From positions 1 through 64,000 of the forward strand of contig LUZY01000010.1 in assembly GCA_001603805.1 (NCBI GenBank): a stretch of DNA of 64,000 nt. The letters run 5' to 3'. Shown here piece by piece: positions 55,563-64,000 of this stretch. Origin of the DNA: Deferribacterales bacterium Deferri_01. GTDB lineage: Bacteria > Chrysiogenota > Deferribacteres > Deferribacterales > Geovibrionaceae. The translations under genes and the position numbers were made by a program. A model generated the notes under the pieces. It was not told the DNA's origin, did not search any database, and saw nothing but the letters and a program-made list of their open reading frames with translations. Numbering within the stretch: the first letter of the stretch is position 1; every line of letters starts with the position of its first letter.

Positions 55563-57137
55563 TCAGGAATATACCCTGAAATCTATTTCGGGAAATATAC
55601 TGTTTTTCGTTTCCAGTTTCATTAGAAAATCGTAGTCAAAGTCTCTGTTGTCCACAAGCTCTCTAAGCCGGAGAAAATTATGTATATGTTCCTTAGTTCT
55701 TCTTACTGAATACTCTGTGGCTGTTTCAGTTGTCATAAGGAAAGCCCAGTCACTGCTCTGTGCCAGAAAAAGCTCTCTCGCCATCTGGTTAAGGGCACGG
55801 TTGAGGAAGTCTTCCTTTGTGCCGCTGTGCATGCGGGCGAGGCTCACCATCGCATCTGCCATAAAATGCAGGTGGCGGTAGATCCACTCATTACCGCTGT
55901 TCAGCCATACATCATAGTACCCCTTATCACCCCATGACGAGGGGTTCACCTCAACCATCTGATTGGTTGGGAATTCTGCGAGGTACTCCATCGGCGTCAC
56001 TGCTGTTATCTCCGGATTTTTATCTATCTCACGGAAAACGTTTGCGAGGAAATCAGGTCCCTCAAACCACCAGTGCCCGAAAAGCTCTGCATCATAAGGT
56101 GAAACCACAAGCGGTTTCCTGTCCATCAGCCCGTTAAGCTCCTTAATCTGCTTTTCTCTCTCCGCAGCAAAGTGTGCTGCATGTTCAACCGTTTTACTTT
56201 TAGCTGCTTCGGGGTCATATATCTCTTTGTGTTCGCTGTTGCCGGTGATCTTGTGATACTTCATCCCCGTGAAAACCCGTGTTCCGTCTGGGCTTATATA
56301 CGGAGCTATATATTCTGAATCGAGATCATAACCTATATCACGATAGAAATCCCTGTAGCATGTATCCCCCGGATAGCCTTCCTTGCTGCTCCAAACCTGC
56401 TTTGAGGAGTAGTAGTCACGTCCGAAGGCTGCGACTCCGTTTGAAGTGTACACAGGAGCATACACACCATAGCGGGGTCTTGGCTTGGCGTATAGAACTC
56501 CGTGGGTATCAACGAAGAAATAACGTATCCCGTAATCTGCAAGCACTTTTTCAAGCCCTGCATAATAGGCGCATTCCGGCAGCCATATTCCTTTGGGCGG
56601 CGTGCCGAATTTCTTCTCATGGCTTTTCACGGCAAGCTCAATCTGCGCCCTTACAGCATTATCACCATTCATCAGCGGCAGAAAACCGTGGGTAAACCCG
56701 CAGGTGATTATTTCAAGGCTGCCCTTGTTCATGAAGTATTTATAGCCGTTAAGAACATTCCTGCCCAGAAAGCCGTGATAAAACTCTTTAAGACGCTCAA
56801 AACGTTCAAGATACATCCAAGCAACACGGTTCTGCGCACGATCGCCGGATGTTCTTTCTTTCTCTTTATTTGCAAGCTCAATTAGCCTGTCCAGATATTT
56901 TTCAAACCTCTGCATAAGCATGCCGTCTGAAAGCATATCAGCAAGAGGAGGAGTCACGGAGACTGTAACACGGAAAGGAACTCCCTCCTCCTCAAGCTTT
57001 TTCATGTTCATCAGAAGAGGCAGATAAGTTTCGCTTATCGCCTCATAAAGCCAGTGTTCTTCCAGAAAATAGTCAAATTCAGGATGCTTCACAAAGGGAA
57101 GGTGCGAGTGAAGAACCAACATCCAGCAGCCGGACAT
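55563..57137 (-). CDS. GH57 1,4-alpha-glucan branching enzyme
   Basis: 524 aa. GH57 barrel (about 1-400) opening with WMLVLHSHLPFVKHPEF, catalytic Glu in GIWLPECAYYAGL and catalytic Asp in VVSPYDAELFGHWWFEGP, followed by the DUF1957 C-terminal domain with WGDKGYYDVWLN and SSDWAFLMTTETATEYS. It introduces alpha-1,6 branches into glycogen. The start overlaps the DUF4912 stop by 1 nt. No GH13 GlgB is seen, so this likely is the branching enzyme. Confidence 0.92.
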   Translation of the reverse strand: MSGCWMLVLHSHLPFVKHPEFDYFLEEHWLYEAISETYLPLLMNMKKLEEEGVPFRVTVSVTPPLADMLSDGMLMQRFEKYLDRLIELANKEKERTSGDRAQNRVAWMYLERFERLKEFYHGFLGRNVLNGYKYFMNKGSLEIITCGFTHGFLPLMNGDNAVRAQIELAVKSHEKKFGTPPKGIWLPECAYYAGLEKVLADYGIRYFFVDTHGVLYAKPRPRYGVYAPVYTSNGVAAFGRDYYSSKQVWSSKEGYPGDTCYRDFYRDIGYDLDSEYIAPYISPDGTRVFTGMKYHKITGNSEHKEIYDPEAAKSKTVEHAAHFAAEREKQIKELNGLMDRKPLVVSPYDAELFGHWWFEGPDFLANVFREIDKNPEITAVTPMEYLAEFPTNQMVEVNPSSWGDKGYYDVWLNSGNEWIYRHLHFMADAMVSLARMHSGTKEDFLNRALNQMARELFLAQSSDWAFLMTTETATEYSVRRTKEHIHNFLRLRELVDNRDFDYDFLMKLETKNSIFPEIDFRVYS

Positions 57138-57868
57138 TATCTTCCCTCTCTTTTAGCTGTTGTACCGGAGGAAGAGGCGTTTGTTTCAAGAAAACGCATT
57201 ACCTCCTGAAATATACGGACGCTTCCCGGAACGGCTGAGTCAAGCTCGTTCACACCGGAAAGGCGGTATATGTCTTCAATTTTTTCCCCTACTGTCATCC
57301 ATGTTTCCTCATCAATCATTTCACTTATTTTGTCAGACGGCATACGCACTTTGCGTGAGTGAGCCACTGCAAAGTAGTTGCCTTTATTATCCATGAGCCC
57401 TATTTCAGCCCAGATCATTTTGTCCGGCACATAGAGGTCGAAAAACCAGTTGCCGTATCTGCCCACACGGACACTGGCAAGCTCCTCTCCTGAGTCTGTT
57501 TCATTTCCGCCGAAGACCTTCAGCACAAATGAAATCTCAGGGCTCTCATGCTGAACCTTAAATCGGTTTACAGTGTTGTCCGCCACTTCCCAGTACACGT
57601 ATTCCTTACGTGGGTTGACGGGAAGCAGAACCGCCGTATCTATCTGATACCTGTCGGGTATGGGATATTCCGGAGGGCTTATTTTTTCCGGCAGAACAGG
57701 GGAAGGATGAACCTTGTGCTGCTCCGTGCTGGAATGTGTCTTATTATCGGACATAGCCTTATCAAGAGCTTGTTCAAGCTCTTCCTTGGTCATTTTGGAC
57801 CTGTTTGCCAAATTAAGCTCCACAGCAAGCCTGTAAAGCTCTTTCTTAGTCATTTCAGAGAGATTCAT
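57137..57868 (-). CDS. DUF4912 domain protein
   Basis: About 243 aa from the ATG at 57868, which follows GGAGGAAC. An N-terminal Rho-N-like helix pair (LSEMTKKELYRLAVELNL...SKMTKEELEQAL, 1-40), a Ser/Pro linker, then the DUF4912 domain (about 60-190; YVYWEVADNTVNRFK, FFDLYVPDKMIWAEIGLMD). Such proteins often accompany GH57 enzymes and may bind glucan. Overlaps glgA by 4 nt. Confidence 0.85.
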   Translation of the reverse strand: MNLSEMTKKELYRLAVELNLANRSKMTKEELEQALDKAMSDNKTHSSTEQHKVHPSPVLPEKISPPEYPIPDRYQIDTAVLLPVNPRKEYVYWEVADNTVNRFKVQHESPEISFVLKVFGGNETDSGEELASVRVGRYGNWFFDLYVPDKMIWAEIGLMDNKGNYFAVAHSRKVRMPSDKISEMIDEETWMTVGEKIEDIYRLSGVNELDSAVPGSVRIFQEVMRFLETNASSSGTTAKREGR

Positions 57869-59283
57869 GTTCCTCCTCCGTCCGGTGACTGGTAAATTTC
57901 GAGGTACTGTGCCGCTGCTCTCTCCCATGAAAAATCAGCGCAACATGAGGATTCCATAACCTTCTGCGTTAAATCGCCCGTGCTGTACAGCCTGATAGCT
58001 TCATCAACCTTGTTCAAAAGTTCCGCTACTGTATATTCATTCATAACCAGTGCGCACCCGTTATCCGTGAAGCACTTAACCGTATCCTCGGTTCCGCCTG
58101 AAGGGTTTACCAGAGGCACGGCTCCGTACCGTGTTCCTATGAGATGAGAAGAGCCGAAAGGTTCATAAACCGAAGGCGCCAGTATAAAATCCGCTGCGGC
58201 GAACAGTCTGTGCGCCAGTGCATGATCATACTTAGTGTGGATAAAAAAATTGCCGAAACTGTCAGCAAGTTTTTTGATAATCCGCACGTATGATTTGTCG
58301 CCGTGACCGAGGATGAAGAAATCAGCCTCTTTCTGCGCCAGATCCGCAGCAGCATCAAGCACAAGCTCCAGACCCTTTCTGTTGCTCATTCTGCCTATCA
58401 TAACAAAAAGAGGTCTGTCAGGGTGGATGCCGAAGCTTTCCGCCAGCCCCTTTTTGCACTCTTTTTTCCAGTTGTTCCCGCCGCCGGTTCTGCATTTTAT
58501 ATATGGATCAGCGGCGGGGTTCCATACATTATAATCTATTCCGTTGAGTATTCCTTTCAACTTATATGAATACTTTGCGATTATTCCTTCCATACCTCCG
58601 GCAAATCCTTCGGTCTGGATATCTCGTGCATAGGCGGGACTCACGGTGGTTATGAAGTCAGCGTAAACTATGCCCGCCTTGAGGAAACTTATCTGCCCGT
58701 AGAACTCAATACCTTCAATGTCATAAACCTCCCACGGGAGATTAAGCTCTTCCAGATCCATACGCTGAAAAAGTCCCTGACACTGAACATCGTGTATAGT
58801 AAAAACTGTCTTCCACTTCATATCCCTGAACAGCAGTGAGGTATAAAGAGGAACAAGCCCCGTCTGCCAGTCATGGCAGTGGATCACATCAGGGGAGGTG
58901 GAGCCTCCTGCAAAATAGAAAAGGCATGCCTGAGAAAAGGCAGCATATCTTAAGTCATTATCTGCATAGTCAAAATCTCCGGAACCGTATATACCCCCAC
59001 GTCCGAAAAGCTCAGTATTGGAGAAAAAAAGATACTCAACGCTGTTTACAAGAGCCCTGTGTACGGCAAACTCGTATTCCCGCTCTCCGGCGCTGACATT
59101 TATACGTACTTCGGTATCTGTTATTTCACCGGCTTCTCTGTCCGTCAGCAGATAAAGAGGAACGCATATCCTCACACTGTGCCCCGCCGATGCCTGAGCT
59201 GAAGCAAGCTTTTCTATGAATGTGCCCAAGCCGCCGGTCTGGACAAACGGTGCGGCTTCACCTGCAATGTGCGCTATGTTCAT
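57865..59283 (-). CDS. glgA: Glycogen synthase (GT5)
   Basis: 472 aa GT-B enzyme elongating alpha-1,4 glucan from ADP- or UDP-glucose. N-terminal HIAGEAAPFVQTGGLGTFIEKLA and HCHDWQTGLVPLY, C-terminal VMIGRMSNRKGLELVLDA and VYEPFGSSHLIGTRYGAVPLV are clear. The motif usually K-[TV]-G-G-L reads QTGGL, so the sugar-nucleotide-binding Lys is replaced by Gln. Overlaps galT by 4 nt. Confidence 0.92.
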   Translation of the reverse strand: MNIAHIAGEAAPFVQTGGLGTFIEKLASAQASAGHSVRICVPLYLLTDREAGEITDTEVRINVSAGEREYEFAVHRALVNSVEYLFFSNTELFGRGGIYGSGDFDYADNDLRYAAFSQACLFYFAGGSTSPDVIHCHDWQTGLVPLYTSLLFRDMKWKTVFTIHDVQCQGLFQRMDLEELNLPWEVYDIEGIEFYGQISFLKAGIVYADFITTVSPAYARDIQTEGFAGGMEGIIAKYSYKLKGILNGIDYNVWNPAADPYIKCRTGGGNNWKKECKKGLAESFGIHPDRPLFVMIGRMSNRKGLELVLDAAADLAQKEADFFILGHGDKSYVRIIKKLADSFGNFFIHTKYDHALAHRLFAAADFILAPSVYEPFGSSHLIGTRYGAVPLVNPSGGTEDTVKCFTDNGCALVMNEYTVAELLNKVDEAIRLYSTGDLTQKVMESSCCADFSWERAAAQYLEIYQSPDGGGT

Positions 59284-60320
59284 GAGCCGCCCGCCTGTCT
59301 TAAATATTCCGCCGCCTCTTCAGGGCGTACGGGATTTATATGAAAACCTGTCCCCCACTCAAAACCGGCATATCCGGTGAGTCTTGGAGCTATTTCTATG
59401 TGCCAGTGGTAGTCAAACTTTATGCTGTGCCAGAAATCAGGCTTGCCGGGGCGGTAGTTCAGCGGGGGTGATGTATGCAGAACCATGTTCAGAGGCGGGT
59501 CTTCCAGCACCCTGTCCAGTCTGTGAAAAATCTCTGTTATCATATCAGCCAAACTGGTCAGCCCGCTTTCTGTTATCACCGCAAAGCTGTGGCTGTGCTG
59601 TTTAGGATATATGGACAGTTCAAAGGGAAAGCTTGAAGCATATGGGCAGAAAGCTATAAACTCCTGATTTTCATACACTATGCGGCTGTTATCCTTATGC
59701 TCCTGCTCAAGTATATCGCAGAAGATGCAGCGTTCCTTGCGCCTGTAATGCTCTTTTGCACTGCGGAGCTTGGTTTTAAGCATATTCGGTACCACAGGCA
59801 GGGCTATAACCTGCGAATGTGGATGAATAATATTAGTTCCGAATCCAAGTCCGTAGTTTTTAAAAGGCATGATATAACGGAAGCGGGTATCGTTAGAGAG
59901 ATCCCGCACCCTTTCCCTGAATGTGTAAAAAAGGTTGTAGACAGTCATTCTGTCATAAGTTTTAAGACGCATGGAATGAACGGGAGTATCAATTATAACC
60001 TCATGGGCACCGATACCCGTCACTGTGTCATATATTCCGCTGCCGCTCCGTTTAAGCTCACCCTCTATGCCGAAGGCAGGATATTTGTTGGGAACCACAC
60101 GGGTAAGCCAGTTGCCGTCATTCTTTTTGCCAAAGGGGCGCAAGGCATAAATCTCATGAGGAGTATGAACTTCGTTTCCGTAGCAGAAGGGGCAGTTTAT
60201 CTGCGCTTTTTCACTGTGAAAATCATGCCGCTCCACAAGGAAATCATGGGGTCTGCGGCTTCTTTCAGTGGCGATTACACTCCATTTTTGTTTAACAGGG
60301 TCAAACCTCAGTTCTGACAT
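59280..60320 (-). CDS. galT: Galactose-1-phosphate uridylyltransferase-like protein
   Basis: 346 aa from the ATG at 60320, preceded by AAGGGAG; a TTG at 60335 is less likely. HIT-superfamily nucleotidyl transferase with the active motif IIHPHSQVIALP, zinc cysteines CPFCYG and CIFCDI, and MSELRFDPVKQKWSVIATERSRRPHDF. In a glycogen cluster without other Leloir genes, it may act as a hexose-1-phosphate nucleotidyltransferase or ADP-glucose phosphorylase rather than in galactose use; substrate uncertain. Confidence 0.88.
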   Translation of the reverse strand: MSELRFDPVKQKWSVIATERSRRPHDFLVERHDFHSEKAQINCPFCYGNEVHTPHEIYALRPFGKKNDGNWLTRVVPNKYPAFGIEGELKRSGSGIYDTVTGIGAHEVIIDTPVHSMRLKTYDRMTVYNLFYTFRERVRDLSNDTRFRYIMPFKNYGLGFGTNIIHPHSQVIALPVVPNMLKTKLRSAKEHYRRKERCIFCDILEQEHKDNSRIVYENQEFIAFCPYASSFPFELSIYPKQHSHSFAVITESGLTSLADMITEIFHRLDRVLEDPPLNMVLHTSPPLNYRPGKPDFWHSIKFDYHWHIEIAPRLTGYAGFEWGTGFHINPVRPEEAAEYLRQAGGS

Positions 60321-60388
60321 TCTGCTCCCTTCCAATCATTAATTGTATAAATATAATAATATACCTGTAGTTTCAGCCGATCAACCGA

Positions 60389-62404
60389 TCATTCCACAGT
60401 AATTCTGCCGGAAAATCTTACATTTCCCTTAAATTTCATCGGAATGAACAAAGACAAGCCCTGCGCAGTCAGATCCACCCCTTTTTCCGATTGGGAAACA
60501 GTGGAAAAAACATAAGATTCTGCGCCTTTGGAATTAGTATTAAGGATGATTTTACCCGTGATGCCGTCAGTTATTTCAAAGTTTCCGCCCTTATGGCAAA
60601 CTCCGCACGCCTCACCATTTACCGTAATGCCTGTCATGTCCCAGAGGTGAAAATTCATCTCGCAGACATACACAAGCTCCGCCGGACAATCGGTTCGGAT
60701 ATCTATCTCAAAGTCTATACCGTTATCTTCAAAGGAGTATTTCTTCACAATCTCTGCCTTGTGGGCTCTGCCGTCATGGTATATACCGCCCGAACGCTTA
60801 AAGGTCAGGGTTCTTTCCTCTGCTGTCATCTCCGCAGGCTGATTGGTGAAATCGGACATTTCACCGAAAGCACATAATGCAAACTGTTCAGCGTCAAATT
60901 CCTCTGTTACATGGTCTATGAATGAATTTTTATTGTACCAGTCATAAACAAGGAGGCTGCGCATTTCATCTGTTATCTCCACATTCAGATCATGGATTGT
61001 GGAGATACCGCTCTTATCGTCACCCGTCTTTTCTTTCAGGAGAGCTGCATGGTATGCCTCTTTCCTTCTGGCGATGGTGTTTACAAGGTTTACATTATTC
61101 CGCTTCAGTTCAAGGGTGGTCATCTGCCCGCAGTCCCTTGAGGTGAATGAGGCGTTGAAGTTTTCCATGCGGATGTAGGCATCATCATAACCGTCATAAT
61201 CGAGATCCGCTGTTTCCACGCCTGCATTCTGTTTTCCTGCGATGCGCTCGTACTGCTTTTCAGCCTCTATTATGAAGCTCCATGAATTATTTCTAAGGTT
61301 AGGCAGATAAAGCCCGCCGAATATCCCGTGCCAGAGGGCATCATTGCACTGCGCCTTGTAGAGTGCCTCGGTAAGAGCCTCATCATCTGCTTCAGCAGCA
61401 TATGCACTTAATCTCAAAGCCCTTTTATGAATACGGTTGCTCTCCGGATATTTTGAGAAGAAGTTTTTCCATATTCCGCCTTTGACGAATACTTCTGCCG
61501 TATCTTCCAGCCCCTCTTCCTTAAGATGCTCCTGAAGCTTTTCCATTTCGGCTATTCTGCCGGTAAAAAGCGACCATTCGCCCATTTCGTAATATGATGT
61601 CAGGGGCAGATACGCCAGCCCGGAAGGCTTCACGCCGCCTGCGACCTCGCCGAAAAAAGCAAATTCGCATTTTTCAGATGATATAACGGAATCCAGAAAC
61701 CTTTCAAGCCAGCCATCTTCATATACCCATTCGTATGTATGCGGCCATACGCCGAACTTTTCTCCGTCATCGAAAATAACAGAGCATTTTCCGCCGCTGT
61801 CTGCTGTTTTTTCCAGATATTCAACAATCCCGCCCTCTTCCTTAAAAGGAATAAGGTACCGCAGATTTTTATCTATGGGAAAAAGGTTTACCCTTTTGCC
61901 GTCCTGTTCGGTTATGTAGTAACCGTTCAGCATCTCTTTGTAGTATCCTGCAGAAATGAAGTGGTAGTCATCCACAATCATGTTCCGCACACCAACCTCT
62001 GCAACATCGGTGATAATGGCAGGATCCCAAACACGTTCTGTAAGCCACAGTCCCTCCGGCATCTGCCCGAAGTGGTTGTTTATATACCGGCTGAGTTTCT
62101 CTATCTGCCCTTTTCTGTCTCCTGAGGGTATTGCTGACAGCACAGGCTCATAATATCCGCCTGTGAAAAACTCAATCTGGTTATTGTCAGTGAGTCTCTT
62201 CATGTTGTTGAATACAGCCTTATGGTTCTGTCTGATATAGTCCAGAAGCCATCCGCTGTAATGTGCGGCAAAACGAAATTTCGGATACAACAGCGCTGTC
62301 TCCATAAAAGGTGCGTAGCAGCGTTCCACTGCCTCATCCACCACATGACTGAAGTTACCCACCGGCTGGTGGCAGTGTATTCCGAAAAGAAAAGGCATTT
62401 TCAT
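60389..62404 (-). CDS. GH57 4-alpha-glucanotransferase / amylase
   Basis: 671 aa with GH57 catalytic barrel (about 1-290), a helical DUF1925-like part (300-390) and a beta-rich DUF1926-like C-terminal domain (400-670). Catalytic residues match the Thermococcus litoralis enzyme: Glu123 in WLTERVWDP and Asp near 212-213 in VIFDDGEKFGVW. It probably trims or rearranges alpha-glucan chains. It is cytosolic (no signal peptide). Confidence 0.9.
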   Translation of the reverse strand: MKMPFLFGIHCHQPVGNFSHVVDEAVERCYAPFMETALLYPKFRFAAHYSGWLLDYIRQNHKAVFNNMKRLTDNNQIEFFTGGYYEPVLSAIPSGDRKGQIEKLSRYINNHFGQMPEGLWLTERVWDPAIITDVAEVGVRNMIVDDYHFISAGYYKEMLNGYYITEQDGKRVNLFPIDKNLRYLIPFKEEGGIVEYLEKTADSGGKCSVIFDDGEKFGVWPHTYEWVYEDGWLERFLDSVISSEKCEFAFFGEVAGGVKPSGLAYLPLTSYYEMGEWSLFTGRIAEMEKLQEHLKEEGLEDTAEVFVKGGIWKNFFSKYPESNRIHKRALRLSAYAAEADDEALTEALYKAQCNDALWHGIFGGLYLPNLRNNSWSFIIEAEKQYERIAGKQNAGVETADLDYDGYDDAYIRMENFNASFTSRDCGQMTTLELKRNNVNLVNTIARRKEAYHAALLKEKTGDDKSGISTIHDLNVEITDEMRSLLVYDWYNKNSFIDHVTEEFDAEQFALCAFGEMSDFTNQPAEMTAEERTLTFKRSGGIYHDGRAHKAEIVKKYSFEDNGIDFEIDIRTDCPAELVYVCEMNFHLWDMTGITVNGEACGVCHKGGNFEITDGITGKIILNTNSKGAESYVFSTVSQSEKGVDLTAQGLSLFIPMKFKGNVRFSGRITVE

Positions 62405-62452
62405 ATTATTTTCCCTGTTTATAAATGCGGAGCTTGCAGCAACGCAGAGTTT

Positions 62453-64000
62453 TTATACTATCCAGTCGTCTCCGAAGTTGTCCCAGAGATCGACCTCGAC
62501 CATATTGTACTGTGGCGCACGCTCAACGGCCTCACCGTCTTTAATCAGACGAAAAACTATATATATACGTCCGGTGTTGTCAGGCATATTTTTGTGAGGC
62601 AGGGCAATTTCTGCTATGCGGTTGATTCCCCAAAGAACACCGCTGCCGTTTCCGCCTGTGCCTGTATCCAGAGGAATCCGGTATTTTGCAGGGCTGCTTC
62701 CCGTAATCTCCGCCTCTATTTCGTAGCCATTATCCAGTATTCCGTTGAAACTGCCCTCAATGCGGAGATAAAGGTTTTCTTTGTCATACCCGAAAAAGAG
62801 TCTGCGGAGAATATTTGATGAAGCGTGCATGGCTCCGGCGTCAAACTTGAGATCGAACTCCCCTGCACTGAGCCACTCAAAAAAACTTGTTACCTCGCCG
62901 TCCGGAACTGCAGTAAGGTAATATTTAGGCTTCCTTATAAGTCCGGATTTGTATGAGCGTTTTATTGGGATGTAAAGTTCCTGCGGAATTTCTGTCCCCA
63001 GTATTTTATATGCATTAATGAGATAGCCTCTGAAAAGTTTGTCAAAAACATCCGCCTGAAGGCTGAAATGGTCATCTCCGAACCACCAGAACCAGTCGCT
63101 TCCTTCTGCTATATGTATCTCATTCATTGCTTTTTCTTTTATTTCAGTTTTTTCTTCCCTGTCAACCGCCAGACGTGCCGCATTAAGCAGACGCCACGCC
63201 TCGTTTTTTTCCCTGTGACCGAGCCAAGTTGTAAAATTGCCGTATATCCATGAACCTGCACGGATTTTATCAAGTTTGCTCTCCGGCACTTCCTGAAGAT
63301 TCATCGCCTCTGACATGGTCACGGTGCTTATCCATTTTTCTTTCTGTATCCTTTCATAAAGGGCACGGAAAAATCTTTCTCCGTTTTCGGGGTAATATTC
63401 CCATGCGTTTTCACCGTCCAGAATTACCGGAACAAGGGTTGACTCATCCACTGACTCATAAATTACTTTCAGCTTCGCCACAAAATCATTCGCAGCCTTA
63501 TCAGCATCCTGACCGCTGTATGTGAAGCCTATGAGGTCACTCAGCAGTTTATCACGGAAGAATATATCAATCCGCCCGCTTTGAGTTCCGTAGTAATGCC
63601 GCCTGTAAAGCTTTTTTCTTTCGGACGATACGGAGAAATTGAACCCTGCGGAACCTGCGAGGACATCCTCATCGCTGGCTATCCATTTTATACCGTTTCC
63701 GGCAAACAATTCTGCCGCCCGTCCGCTTATACTTCCCTCCGCAGGCCACATGCCCGAAGGTTTGCGTTCAAATATCTTTTCATAATACCTGACCGCTTCC
63801 TCCACATGCCACTGCGGATCACGTCCGAAATCGCCGAACGCCGAAGGCATAGGTATCTCCGGCAAAGCTTCCTTTGCAGAGTCCAGATCTATCAGAAGAG
63901 GCAGAATAGGATGGTAAAACGGAGTAACAGATACCTCGATAATCCCTTCATTCTGCAATTCGCTGTAGAGGGGGACAATACGTTTAACCGCCTCGCATAA
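62453..64000 (-). CDS. GH57-family glycoside hydrolase (5-prime part beyond window)
   Basis: At least 515 codons; the frame continues to the right window edge (LCEAVKRIVPLYSELQNEG...), so the start is missing. SVTPFYHPILPLLID, GMWPAEGSIS (probable catalytic Glu) and VILDGENAWEYYPENG (probable catalytic Asp) fit the alpha-amylase-like GH57 group; the C-terminal part (about 400-515) is a beta-rich domain resembling a glucan-binding or accessory module. Gap to the next GH57 gene is 48 nt, so likely co-transcribed. Confidence 0.88.
   Translation of the reverse strand, partial: LCEAVKRIVPLYSELQNEGIIEVSVTPFYHPILPLLIDLDSAKEALPEIPMPSAFGDFGRDPQWHVEEAVRYYEKIFERKPSGMWPAEGSISGRAAELFAGNGIKWIASDEDVLAGSAGFNFSVSSERKKLYRRHYYGTQSGRIDIFFRDKLLSDLIGFTYSGQDADKAANDFVAKLKVIYESVDESTLVPVILDGENAWEYYPENGERFFRALYERIQKEKWISTVTMSEAMNLQEVPESKLDKIRAGSWIYGNFTTWLGHREKNEAWRLLNAARLAVDREEKTEIKEKAMNEIHIAEGSDWFWWFGDDHFSLQADVFDKLFRGYLINAYKILGTEIPQELYIPIKRSYKSGLIRKPKYYLTAVPDGEVTSFFEWLSAGEFDLKFDAGAMHASSNILRRLFFGYDKENLYLRIEGSFNGILDNGYEIEAEITGSSPAKYRIPLDTGTGGNGSGVLWGINRIAEIALPHKNMPDNTGRIYIVFRLIKDGEAVERAPQYNMVEVDLWDNFGDDWIV

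Overview
The window reads as chromosome of a Gram-negative, flagellated, menaquinone-using anaerobe. The gene set suggests the phylum Deferribacterota (Geovibrio/Denitrovibrio/Seleniivibrio-like): futalosine-route MqnC, GH57 glycogen enzymes, CheZ beside a FliY-like FliN, and a flhF/flhG polar flagellum locus. This is inference from gene content; no rRNA or tRNA gene was seen. Genes are densely packed, with many 1-20 nt overlaps.

Layout. 1-322: non-coding with one strong hairpin. 323-1937 (-): ispF and a branched-chain-amino-acid-type binding protein. 2101-9746 (+): rhodanese and cupin proteins, then ndk-thrC-queA-tgt-yajC-secD-secF. 9840-10972: a TM2 protein and an IclR regulator converging on a shared terminator. 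11161-14997 (-): a tightly overlapped operon (92-aa protein, PilZ, DUF2802-like, FliK-like, MscS). 15171-15624: tandem repeats. 15588-35863 (-): a large motility block read fliR-flhB-flhA-flhF-flhG-small membrane protein-fliA-cheB-fliM-fliN-cheY-cheZ-cheA-two envelope proteins-a membrane-anchored unknown-SpoIIE phosphatase-STAS-STAS/HEAT-cheR. 35920-40424 (-): response regulator, sensor kinase, ArnT-like transferase and GT2, resembling a lipid A modification locus. 40590-49023 (+): mqnC, a GAF histidine kinase, fapA-like DUF342 protein, uvrA and an AMIN-amidase. 49189-51292: CIRCE-groES-groEL-terminator. About 51294-53826: an AT-rich accessory island with broken and unfamiliar genes. 53858-54995: mpg and a DsrE-like protein. 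55028-64000 (-): ferritin, then a glycogen/alpha-glucan cluster (GH57 branching enzyme, DUF4912, glgA, galT-like, two further GH57 enzymes, the last cut by the window edge).

The most unusual signal is a structured repeat of about 100 nt, seen five times at three chemotaxis/flagellar loci (downstream of cheR, downstream of cheZ, upstream of fliM). Each copy has three hairpins. Stem sequences differ between loci but stay paired, while the joining segments and the CATCCTG-type loops are kept. At cheR and fliM the element is tandemly amplified together with the host DNA on its 3-prime side, including the end of the neighbouring gene. At fliM this yields two extra 63-codon ORFs that each carry the FliM N-terminal CheY-binding motif, so they may encode free CheY-P-binding peptides.
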